Assembly: GCA_902762615.1 (NCBI GenBank)
Contig: CACWOX010000007.1
Coordinates: 1 to 64,000 of the forward strand
Source: an uncultured Ruminococcus sp.
GTDB taxonomy: Bacteria; Bacillota; Clostridia; Oscillospirales; Acutalibacteraceae
Direction: 5' to 3'
Length of the DNA: 64,000 nucleotides
Part shown: in pieces, positions 24,373 through 31,735 of the stretch
How the letters are laid out: the number at the start of each line of letters is the position of its first letter
Numbering within the stretch: position 1 is the first letter of the stretch
Translations under genes and position numbers: made by a program
The notes under the pieces: model-generated
Database searches by the model: none
Told to the model about the DNA's origin: nothing
What the model saw: the letters and a program-made list of their open reading frames with translations, nothing else

Positions 24373-24591
24373 TTACATGTGGCTGATCTCGGAAGAGGTC
24401 TCGTCTCTGTCGCGGAAAAGAAGGGAAATGCACCACAGTCCTGCCAGACCCACGAGGGTGAAAATGATTCTGCTGAAGGTGGCAGCCTGTCCGCCGAAAA
24501 GCCAGCCCACAAAGTCGAACTTGAACAAGCCGACCGAGCCCCAGTTCAACGCGCCGATGATAACGAGTACCAGCGATGTTCTGTCAAGCAT
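24373..24591 (-). CDS. DUF378 small membrane protein
   Basis: The ATG at 24591 (AGGAGATGACAAA upstream) gives 72 residues: MLDRTSLVLVIIGALNWGSVGLFKFDFVGWLFGG...FSRIIFTLVGLAGLWCISLLFRDRDE. Two transmembrane helices flank an NWGxxG signature characteristic of the DUF378 family. Such proteins are widespread in Firmicutes and have no established function. It stands alone, with its own terminator. Confidence 0.88.
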   Translation of the reverse strand: MLDRTSLVLVIIGALNWGSVGLFKFDFVGWLFGGQAATFSRIIFTLVGLAGLWCISLLFRDRDETSSEISHM

Positions 24592-24856
24592 TTTGTCATC
24601 TCCTGAAAAAATAGCTGCGCAAAGCATGACACTCAGGCAAAACGCTCGAGCGAGATGTTTGCACAACTATTTTGCGCAGATGTGTTTTTTTAATTCATGC
24701 AAAATATCATCAAAATTTGACAGCAAATTTATATTAGCGTGGAGCACCGCAGACAGGCTGCGGGCGGAGCGGCAAAAAGCGCATTTGCGCCCTCATGTGC
24801 GGGTGCGGCAGAATCAGGTTCGATCTGCAAATGACAGGAAATTACGTGTCATTACT
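24592..24856. other. Intergenic region between DUF378 and lysA genes
   Basis: I see no gene in these 265 bp. On the minus strand, downstream of lysA, a GCGCAAATGCGC hairpin followed by TTTTT (about 24793-24775) may terminate lysA. A second hairpin, CCGCAG/CTGCGG, lies at about 24746-24762. The left part is AT-rich and probably holds the DUF378 promoter. Confidence 0.4.
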
Positions 24857-26134
24857 TTAAAGTGACTCTGCATCCACTTTGATGGTCGCGCCGTCAAAAT
24901 CGAAGGTCGCAAAGTAATCGGCAGGAGTTTCGGCACGTCGGATCATCTTCACACTGCCGTCCTCGCAGAGCAGCAGTTCCGCCGAACGCAGCTTGCCGTT
25001 ATAATTGTAGCCCATAGAGAAGCCGTGTGCGCCGGTGTCGTGAATCACGAGGAAATCTCCGATGTCGATGACGGGAAGGTCGCGGTCTACGGCAAACTTG
25101 TCGTTGTTCTCACAGAGCGAGCCTGTCACGTCATAAATGGCTCTCTTGCCGTGCTCGTCCTTGCCCATCACGGAAATGTAGTGGTACGCGCCGTACATAG
25201 CGGGACGCATGAGGTTGCAGGCGCAGGCGTCCACGCCGATGTAATGCTTGTAGGTTTCCTTGCGGTGAATCGCCTTGGTGACAAGATGACCGTAGGGAGC
25301 CAGCATATATCTGCCCAGCTCGGTGTAAATGGCAATGTTGTCCATTCCCGCGGGGACAAGTATTTCATCGTAATACTTATGGACGCCTTCGCCGATGACA
25401 AAAATATCATTCGGCTCCTGACCGGGACGGTAGGGAATTCCTATGCCGCCGGACAGATTGATGAATTCGATGAAAGCGCCTGTCTTTTCCTTGATTTCCA
25501 CCGCAAGCTGAAACAGCTGACGGGCAAGCTCAGGATAATAGTCGTTGGTGACGGTGTTGCTGGCGAGGAAGCTGTGAATACCGAAGTGCTTCACGCCCTT
25601 GCGCATGAGTATCCTGTATGCCTCGATGATCTGCTCATGGGTCATGCCGTACTTTGCTTCGCCGGGATTGTCCATGATGTCGGTGCCAAGCTCAAAATAT
25701 CCGCCGGGGTTGAAGCGGCAGCAGATCGTGTCAGGAAGTCCGGCGACCTTTTCCAGAAAATCTATGTGGGTGATGTCGTCAAGGTTGATGATCGCGCCGA
25801 GCTTGCGTGCAAGCGCGAAGTCCTCGGGCGGCGTGGTGTTGGACGAAAACATGATGTCGCTGCCGACGTTGCCGACTGACTTGGCAAGCAGTAATTCGGT
25901 GTAGGAGGAACAGTCGGAGCCGCAGCCTTCCTCGCTGAGTATCTTCATGATATAGGGATTCGGCGTTGCCTTGACGGCAAAGTACTCCTTGAAGCCCTTG
26001 TTCCATGAGAACGCCTTGTAAAGACGGCGGGCATTTTCGCGTATGCCCTTCTCGTCATATATGTGATAAGGTGTGGGATAGGTCTTTTCGATTTCCCTGA
26101 GCTGTTCGAGGGTGACAAAAGGTGTCTTGAACAT
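24857..26134 (-). CDS. lysA: Diaminopimelate decarboxylase
   Basis: LysA removes CO2 from meso-diaminopimelate to make lysine. The start at 26134 (MFKTPFVTLEQL, AGAGGAAAA upstream) gives 425 residues. The alanine-racemase-fold barrel carries the PLP lysine in EYFAVKATPNP, a HFGIHSF segment and GGIGIPYRP; the C-terminal beta domain has GSLCENNDKF and the active-site-like DTGAHGFSMGYNYNG. The sequence is of the long pyridoxal enzyme subgroup in which this decarboxylase is annotated. The promoter is at 26166-26194. It is not linked to other lysine genes here. Confidence 0.9.
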   Translation of the reverse strand: MFKTPFVTLEQLREIEKTYPTPYHIYDEKGIRENARRLYKAFSWNKGFKEYFAVKATPNPYIMKILSEEGCGSDCSSYTELLLAKSVGNVGSDIMFSSNTTPPEDFALARKLGAIINLDDITHIDFLEKVAGLPDTICCRFNPGGYFELGTDIMDNPGEAKYGMTHEQIIEAYRILMRKGVKHFGIHSFLASNTVTNDYYPELARQLFQLAVEIKEKTGAFIEFINLSGGIGIPYRPGQEPNDIFVIGEGVHKYYDEILVPAGMDNIAIYTELGRYMLAPYGHLVTKAIHRKETYKHYIGVDACACNLMRPAMYGAYHYISVMGKDEHGKRAIYDVTGSLCENNDKFAVDRDLPVIDIGDFLVIHDTGAHGFSMGYNYNGKLRSAELLLCEDGSVKMIRRAETPADYFATFDFDGATIKVDAESL

Positions 26135-26165
26135 AATACATTTTCCTCTCTTTACTTTAGAAAAA

Positions 26166-26194
26166 AGTATAAATATTTTATCACGCAAAGTCAA
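26166..26194 (-). promoter_or_regulatory. lysA promoter
   Basis: On the minus strand TTGACT (26194-26189), 17 bases, TATACT (26171-26166), about 30 bp upstream of the start codon. No lysine riboswitch is visible in the short leader. Confidence 0.8.
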
Positions 26195-26301
26195 GTGTTA
26201 TTTTGTATGACAGAGATAAATTTACTTAATCACCATAGTAAAGCGCTGCAAAGCCGTTTTTTTTAATATTTTTTACTAATCTCAGCCGAAAGAAAAAAAC
26301 A

Positions 26302-26333
26302 GGCCGCGGCGCGTTGATGGCACACCGTGACCC
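26302..26333 (-). terminator. Terminator of the large lipoprotein gene
   Basis: A 12-bp stem with one mismatch and some G-U pairs (minus GGTCACGGTGTG with CGCGCCGCGGCC) and a 7-base loop is followed by seven T, about 25 bp after the stop at 26358. Confidence 0.8.
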
Positions 26334-26357
26334 GTTTGATATCATCAGGAATATTTA

Positions 26358-27920
26358 TCAGCCGTTATTTCCCTGTTCTTCCTGTTTTGCTTTTTCGCGC
26401 TCTTCTTTTTCCTTTTCTCTCTGCGCTTCCATCTGCTCTTCGATAATCTTGGCTTCGTCTACCACATACTCCGGACAATTCTGGAGATAGAATTTATAAA
26501 TAAGATGTGTGTCGTTGGCAACATATATATCAATATGCTTTCTCACCTCGCCGAGCAGATCGGCTCCGGTATCGCCTATATCGGTTATGGAGACAGGAAG
26601 CGTAATGGTGGGAACATCGTCCGGCATGATGCAGGAATACACCGTGTATTCCTCTCCGACCGTCTTTTCTATATAATAACCGGGCATGTCGGGAATTTCG
26701 TAGGTGTCGGACTCAGCGGTTTCCAGATAATTGCCCTCTTCATCGACGATCACATGCTTTTTGGCGTAATCCTTGCCGAACGAGTCAACAAGATCCTTCT
26801 CAGTGGAACCGAGAGTAATGCCCTTTGCCAAAGCAATGCTGACATTGGGGCCCGTAAGGCAGGCATCCATGCTGACCGCGTAGCAATTGACCGCCGTGTG
26901 AGCATATTTGGTGTCGAAATTATGCACCATAAGGCGCACAGCGTTATTTCCTTTGCGCATGATCAGCCCATCGGCTGTGGTTCCCATGGGAATACGCTCT
27001 CCGTAACCGCTTACAAATTCCCAGCCGTCATCAAGCAGCTTACGCACCGGTATAGGAAGGGTGTAGAGATTGCCTTCATATTTATAGGCAAAATCGCTGA
27101 ACTGCTTGCCCAAAAGACTGGGTCCCTTGTAAAGATCAATATTGGCAGGCTTGTATTTAAGCTCTTTGGAATAATCGTAGGGCTTGTATGCTTCCGTATC
27201 GTTTTCAATGGTTATGACCACTACACTGTTGGAAGCGCCGTTAAACGTATCGATCACAAAGGAAATAAACGAATGCTCCGTGAGCTTATAGTAAAGCGTT
27301 TTAACGGTTTCTTCCTCAGTTTCAATAAACTTTACATCATCTATAGAAACGAGATCACCTGTGGATTTAAGAGACTTCTCGGTATAAGACGGCGTGCCGC
27401 AGGAGTCAATCACAACATCATACCTTATGCCAACCGACAAATCGTCCTTATGCATAATAAACTCAGGAACCGTGCCGTTTTCCGCGTCAAGCCTGATGCC
27501 GACCACCTTGCATTCGGTAATGCCCTTCTGGTTTTTGCTGTCGTTGTAAAATTTGGCATTGATAATCTCGTCGCCTCTTGCGAGGGGCAGATAATCGGAA
27601 TATTCGCCCGATTCCAGAACAGAATCGGCTGTGTAAACCTTGACTTCCTCGTCGGTTGCCGGCTGTTCTTCATCGACAGTCTCAGCCGCCTCGGATATTT
27701 TCCAGCCTCTTGCTCCCAAAGCGCTGTAATTGATAGGAAGCTCCATATCCTGCTCACCGAGCTTAAATTCAAAGGAGTAAATATCCAGGTCGACTTTTGT
27801 CTCCTCCTCTTCACTGCCTGAGCTTATTTCGTCTGAGAAAATCGCGTCCGGCATGGAACAAGCCGGCACGCTCAGCAAAAGAGCAATTGCAAGTAAAAAT
27901 ACGGAAATCTTCTTAAACAT
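26358..27920 (-). CDS. Large putative lipoprotein with two similar halves
   Basis: The ATG at 27920 gives 520 residues with a clean lipoprotein signal (MFKKISVFLLAIALLLSVPAC, Cys at 21) and an acidic linker (SSGSEEEETKVD). Two regions look related: FKLGEQDMELPINYSALGARGWKIS (about 50-75) and FAYKYEGNLYTLPIPVRKLLDDGWEFVSG (about 275-305), each followed by a strand-rich domain. The protein is therefore probably an internal duplication. The C-terminus ends in a charged helix EEQMEAQREKEKEEREKAKQEEQ. No family is recognised. It is a single-gene unit diverging from the VTC cluster. Confidence 0.78.
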   Translation of the reverse strand: MFKKISVFLLAIALLLSVPACSMPDAIFSDEISSGSEEEETKVDLDIYSFEFKLGEQDMELPINYSALGARGWKISEAAETVDEEQPATDEEVKVYTADSVLESGEYSDYLPLARGDEIINAKFYNDSKNQKGITECKVVGIRLDAENGTVPEFIMHKDDLSVGIRYDVVIDSCGTPSYTEKSLKSTGDLVSIDDVKFIETEEETVKTLYYKLTEHSFISFVIDTFNGASNSVVVITIENDTEAYKPYDYSKELKYKPANIDLYKGPSLLGKQFSDFAYKYEGNLYTLPIPVRKLLDDGWEFVSGYGERIPMGTTADGLIMRKGNNAVRLMVHNFDTKYAHTAVNCYAVSMDACLTGPNVSIALAKGITLGSTEKDLVDSFGKDYAKKHVIVDEEGNYLETAESDTYEIPDMPGYYIEKTVGEEYTVYSCIMPDDVPTITLPVSITDIGDTGADLLGEVRKHIDIYVANDTHLIYKFYLQNCPEYVVDEAKIIEEQMEAQREKEKEEREKAKQEEQGNNG

Positions 27921-28126
27921 TTTCAACTGTCCTTTCCAATATATAATATGCACCCGCAGCGGAATGCTTCAGGGCGCAGATTTTTACTTAAATTGATTAT
28001 ATCATATGTTTTTGCAAATTTCCATATATAATCCAAAAAAAACTTATACTTATTTTAACTTAATTTATGTTTGGGCATTTACAATGGTAACCGTAAAGGA
28101 AAGCAAAGCAAGGAGGTATTTCGGAT

Positions 28127-28840
28127 ATGAAAAACAACAACGTATTTGAAAGATACGAAATAAAATATCTGATAACAAACCGTCAGAGAAAATCAATAAT
28201 GAAAGCAATGCAGGATTATATGAAGCCTGACGATTACGGCAGAAGCACTATATGCAACATCTATTACGACACGCCCGATTATTACCTGATACGCCACTCG
28301 CTCGAAAAACCCGTCTACAAGGAAAAGCTGAGAGTGAGAAGCTACGGCATAGCGGCTTCGGGAGACAATGTGTTTGTCGAGCTGAAAAAGAAGTATCAGG
28401 ATGTGGTCTACAAACGGCGCATAAGTCTGCCGGAACGCGAGGCAATGTTTTACCTCGGCAGCGACGCCACCGGCGGACTTGAGGGACAGATCGGCAGCGA
28501 GATAGACTATTTCCGGTTTTTTTACAAGGAGCTTGCTCCCAAGGTCTATATCTCATACGACAGAGAGGCTTTTTACGACAGGGAGGACGACAGCTTCCGC
28601 GTGACGTTCGACGAGAACATCATGTGGAGAGATTACGACCTGTCGCTCACCAAACCGGCATACGGAAGGAAAATACTTCCGCCCAACACTTCGCTCATGG
28701 AGGTCAAGACCTCGGGAGGCATGCCGCTCTGGCTGACCTGCGTACTCTCGGAAAACGGCATATTCAAGACCTCGTTCTCGAAATACGGCAGAGCATATGA
28801 GGAAATCGAAAAACACACATTGAGCCGTGCGGCAGTATGA
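28127..28840 (+). CDS. VTC-domain (polyphosphate polymerase-like) protein
   Basis: The VTC domain is the tunnel-fold catalytic domain of yeast polyphosphate polymerase. This 237-aa protein shows FERYEIKYLITNRQR at the start, then YYDTPDYYLIRHSLEKPVYKEKLRVRSYG, VFVELKKKYQDVVYKRR and a late LMEVKTSGGMPLW, with the alternating basic and acidic residues of the tunnel. AGGAGG precedes the ATG. It is followed by DUF4956 and Cthe_2159-type genes, a cluster seen repeatedly in Clostridia, often with CotH kinases; no CotH gene is present here. Whether it makes polyphosphate in bacteria is not settled. Confidence 0.9.
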   Translation: MKNNNVFERYEIKYLITNRQRKSIMKAMQDYMKPDDYGRSTICNIYYDTPDYYLIRHSLEKPVYKEKLRVRSYGIAASGDNVFVELKKKYQDVVYKRRISLPEREAMFYLGSDATGGLEGQIGSEIDYFRFFYKELAPKVYISYDREAFYDREDDSFRVTFDENIMWRDYDLSLTKPAYGRKILPPNTSLMEVKTSGGMPLWLTCVLSENGIFKTSFSKYGRAYEEIEKHTLSRAAV

Positions 28841-28912
28841 TTTCTGTACGGCTGAGCCAAAAAGCAATTTGACCAGTAAATAATAATAATAATAATAACG
28901 GAGGAAACAACA

Positions 28913-29608
28913 ATGACAAACGGCATTTTCAGCAGCTTATTTGAAAGCACAGGAACAACATCCATCAGCACATCGACATTTTTCGCATGCATTATTGCGG
29001 CGCTCGTCATCGGCACCGCAATGGCGCTGGTTTACAGAATCAAGAACAACAGCTCTCAGAGCTTTCTGGTGACGCTTTCGGTCATTCCGGCGGCGGTGGC
29101 AATGGTCATCATGCTGGTCAACGGGGATTTTGGCACAGGCGTTGCGGTGGCAGGCGCCTTCGGGCTGATCCGCTTCCGTTCCGCACCCGGCACGGCAAAG
29201 GAAATCGCTGCCATCTTCACCGCAATGGGCGTGGGACTTGCCTGCGGCGTGGGATATATCGGCTACGCGGCTGCATTTGCCGCCATCATGTGCGGCGCGA
29301 TGCTGCTCTACGGATTCATCGGACTTGGCTCCGACCGAAACGAGGAACGTCAGAAGAAGCTGGCGATCACCATTCCCGAAAATCTCGACTACAGCAGAGT
29401 GTTTGACGATCTCTTTGAAAAATACACCGTTTCTCACAAGCTGGTCAACGTCAAGACCACCAACATGGGCTGCCTCTTCAAGCTCTCCTACGATGTGGAG
29501 CTTAAAGGCGACGCAAGCGAAAAGGCATTTATCGACGAGCTGCGCTGCCGCAACGGCAATCTTGAAATCAGCCTGCACCGCCGCGAGAGCAATTCCGGCG
29601 AGCTTTGA
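28913..29608 (+). CDS. DUF4956 membrane protein
   Basis: The 231-aa protein has an N-terminal membrane part with about four helices (FFACIIAALVIGTAMALVYRI, FLVTLSVIPAAVAMVIML, a conserved GAFGLIRFRSAPGTAKEIAAIFTAMGVGLACGVGYIGYAA) and a soluble C-terminal ferredoxin-like part (about 150-231). GxxGLxRFRxxPGTxxE is the DUF4956 hallmark. GGAGGAAACAACA precedes the ATG, and a short TAA trinucleotide run lies just upstream. It is a regular companion of VTC-domain proteins and may pair with them at the membrane (inference). Confidence 0.9.
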   Translation: MTNGIFSSLFESTGTTSISTSTFFACIIAALVIGTAMALVYRIKNNSSQSFLVTLSVIPAAVAMVIMLVNGDFGTGVAVAGAFGLIRFRSAPGTAKEIAAIFTAMGVGLACGVGYIGYAAAFAAIMCGAMLLYGFIGLGSDRNEERQKKLAITIPENLDYSRVFDDLFEKYTVSHKLVNVKTTNMGCLFKLSYDVELKGDASEKAFIDELRCRNGNLEISLHRRESNSGEL

Positions 29609-29683
29609 GAATGTTCATATTGAATTAGTAATTTCCGTCGGCAAACAATGTATAATGGTATTGACGAAAGGGAGTATTATGAA

Positions 29684-31603
29684 ATGAAATTCAAAAAAAT
29701 CACCGCCGTGATCATGGCGGCGCTGGTAATAGCGTCCTTCTCGGGCTGCGGTTCGGGCAAAGGCGGCGACGACACGTCGAGCGAACCGGTGAAGCTGCTC
29801 GACACCTCCGATATGTTCAGCAGCAGGGACATTGAATCAGGCTACGACGAGTCGGAATGTACCGTTATCAAGCTGAGCGGAACCAAGGCAAGCGTGAAGG
29901 GCGAGGGCGCCAGCGTCAAAAACAGCACCGTTACCATCCAGACGGAGGGAACCTATCTGATCTCCGGCAGCCTTGACGACGGCTCCATCGTCATTGACGC
30001 AGACATCGGCGACAAGATCAGGCTCATTCTCGACGGCGTGAGCATAAACAGCTCCAACGGTGCCGCCATCAATGTCAGGCAGGCGGACAAGGTTTTCATC
30101 ACCCTTGCCAAGGGAAGCGAGAATGTCCTCGCCAATACCGCCGATTCCAAGATCACAGACGACGTTGACGCGGTGATATTCTCCAAGGACGACCTCACCA
30201 TTAACGGCGAAGGCAAGCTCACCGTCACCGCAAATGCCGGCCACGCCGTGGTTTCCAAGGACGATCTGGTAATTTCGGGCGGCACCTATGCCATCACCTC
30301 CCAAAAGAAAGCGCTCGACGCAAACGACAGCATACGCATTGCCGGCGGCAGCTTCACCATTGATTCCGGCACCGACGCACTCCACGCCGAGAATGACGAC
30401 GCGGCAAAGGGATATATCTATATCGCCGACGGCACCTTCAGCATTACTGCCGGCACCGACGGAATGGACGCAAGCGGCGTCATTCAGATAGATAACGGCA
30501 CCTTCGATATCAAGACAGGCGGCGGAAGCGCCAATGCCAGCACCAAAAAGGGAGGCGAACGCAACGGCGACTGGGGCAACTGGGGCGGCAGAGGAAGAAA
30601 ACAATCAGGGAGCGAAAGCGAGAAAGCCGCTGCAACCGCCCTCTCGGCTGCTTCCAATAACGCCAAATCCGCATCCGCGGCAAAATCCGGCGGCTCATCG
30701 ACAGAATCCTCCAGCGCAAAGGCGCTGAAATCCGACAGCTCGGTTGCCATCAACAACGGCACGCTGAACATTGATTCCTCCGACGACGCTATTCATTCGG
30801 ACAATCAGGCGACTGTTTCGGGCGGTTCCATTCAGATCAGCTCCGGCGACGACGGCATACACGCGGGTTCCTCGCTCAGAATCAGCGGCGGCACCGTCCG
30901 TATTGTCAAGAGCTACGAAGGACTCGAGGGCATGACCGTTGACATCAGCGGCGGCGACGTTTCGGTTGTCGCTTCGGACGACGGCATCAACGCCGCGGGC
31001 GGCAATGACCAGAGCAGCATGAACGACCGCCCGGGTCAGAATCAATTCGCGTCTCAGGATGGCGTGTATATCCGCATCTCGGGCGGCAAGGTCAGCGTCA
31101 GCTCCTCCGGCGACGGCATTGACTCCAACGGAGACGTCACCGTATCAGGCGGCGAGATCTACGTCTCCGGCTCTTCCGACAACGGCAACGCGGCGCTCGA
31201 CTTCAACGGCGAGGCGACCATAACGGGCGGCACCTTCATCGCGGCGGGAATGAGCGGCATGGCGCAGAATTTCGGCAGCAGTTCCACGCAGGGCGCGATG
31301 ATGGTCAATGTGGAAAGTCAACAGGGCGGCAGCGAAATCACGCTCAAAAGCAGCAGCGGCAAGACGCTTGCCTCCTTCACGCCCGAAAAGGCTTACAACA
31401 ACATCGTCATCAGCACGCCCGACGTGAAAAAAGGCTCGACCTACACCGTCACCGCAGGCTCGTCAAGCACCAGCGTGCAGATGGATTCGCTCATCTACGG
31501 CTCCGGCGGCGGAATGGGCGGCTTCGGCGGAAGAGGTCAGATGAACGGCGGAGCACCCGGCGGCAATGCTCCCGGCGGACGTAAAGGCGGCCGCAGAGGA
31601 TAA
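29684..31603 (+). CDS. Cthe_2159-type secreted beta-helix lipoprotein
   Basis: The start at 29684 (MKFKKITAVIMAALVIASFSGCG) gives a 639-aa lipoprotein with Cys at about 22. The body is made of short repeats of the type (V/T)ISGGT...I...DDAIH, typical of the carbohydrate-binding parallel beta-helix family founded by C. thermocellum Cthe_2159, which binds acidic polysaccharides and calcium. A low-complexity KSGGSSTESSSAK segment splits the helix at about 310-360, and the C-terminus is Gly/Arg rich (GGMGGFGGRGQMNGGAPGGN...RKGGRRG). The gene closes the VTC-DUF4956 cluster, and a hairpin at 31629-31682 follows. Confidence 0.88.
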   Translation: MKFKKITAVIMAALVIASFSGCGSGKGGDDTSSEPVKLLDTSDMFSSRDIESGYDESECTVIKLSGTKASVKGEGASVKNSTVTIQTEGTYLISGSLDDGSIVIDADIGDKIRLILDGVSINSSNGAAINVRQADKVFITLAKGSENVLANTADSKITDDVDAVIFSKDDLTINGEGKLTVTANAGHAVVSKDDLVISGGTYAITSQKKALDANDSIRIAGGSFTIDSGTDALHAENDDAAKGYIYIADGTFSITAGTDGMDASGVIQIDNGTFDIKTGGGSANASTKKGGERNGDWGNWGGRGRKQSGSESEKAAATALSAASNNAKSASAAKSGGSSTESSSAKALKSDSSVAINNGTLNIDSSDDAIHSDNQATVSGGSIQISSGDDGIHAGSSLRISGGTVRIVKSYEGLEGMTVDISGGDVSVVASDDGINAAGGNDQSSMNDRPGQNQFASQDGVYIRISGGKVSVSSSGDGIDSNGDVTVSGGEIYVSGSSDNGNAALDFNGEATITGGTFIAAGMSGMAQNFGSSSTQGAMMVNVESQQGGSEITLKSSSGKTLASFTPEKAYNNIVISTPDVKKGSTYTVTAGSSSTSVQMDSLIYGSGGGMGGFGGRGQMNGGAPGGNAPGGRKGGRRG

Positions 31604-31628
31604 ATCCATTCAACACATTACAGAAAAA

Positions 31629-31682
31629 TTCCCCCGAAATCGGCAGCGTATTTTATCAAAAAATACATGTCGCTTCGGGGGA
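31629..31682. terminator. Large hairpin between convergent genes
   Basis: Outer arms TCCCCCGAA/TTCGGGGGA and inner arms GTATTTT/AAAATAC form a long stem between the convergent beta-helix and Ig-repeat genes. It has no long T run, so it is a probable shared terminator. Confidence 0.65.
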
Positions 31683-31735
31683 TTGCTGTTTCATTTTGCT
31701 TCTGACGCCTGTAATACTTGTAATGCTTTTAATGG

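Noticed and set aside
24790-24860. tRNA-like T-loop (GGTTCGATC) near 24818
   Set aside because: The flanking bases do not form a T stem, and no acceptor, D or anticodon arm can be built around it.
28890-28900. TAA trinucleotide run before the DUF4956 gene as a phase-variable promoter
   Set aside because: The run is short and lies between the VTC stop and the ribosome-binding site, not in a promoter spacer.
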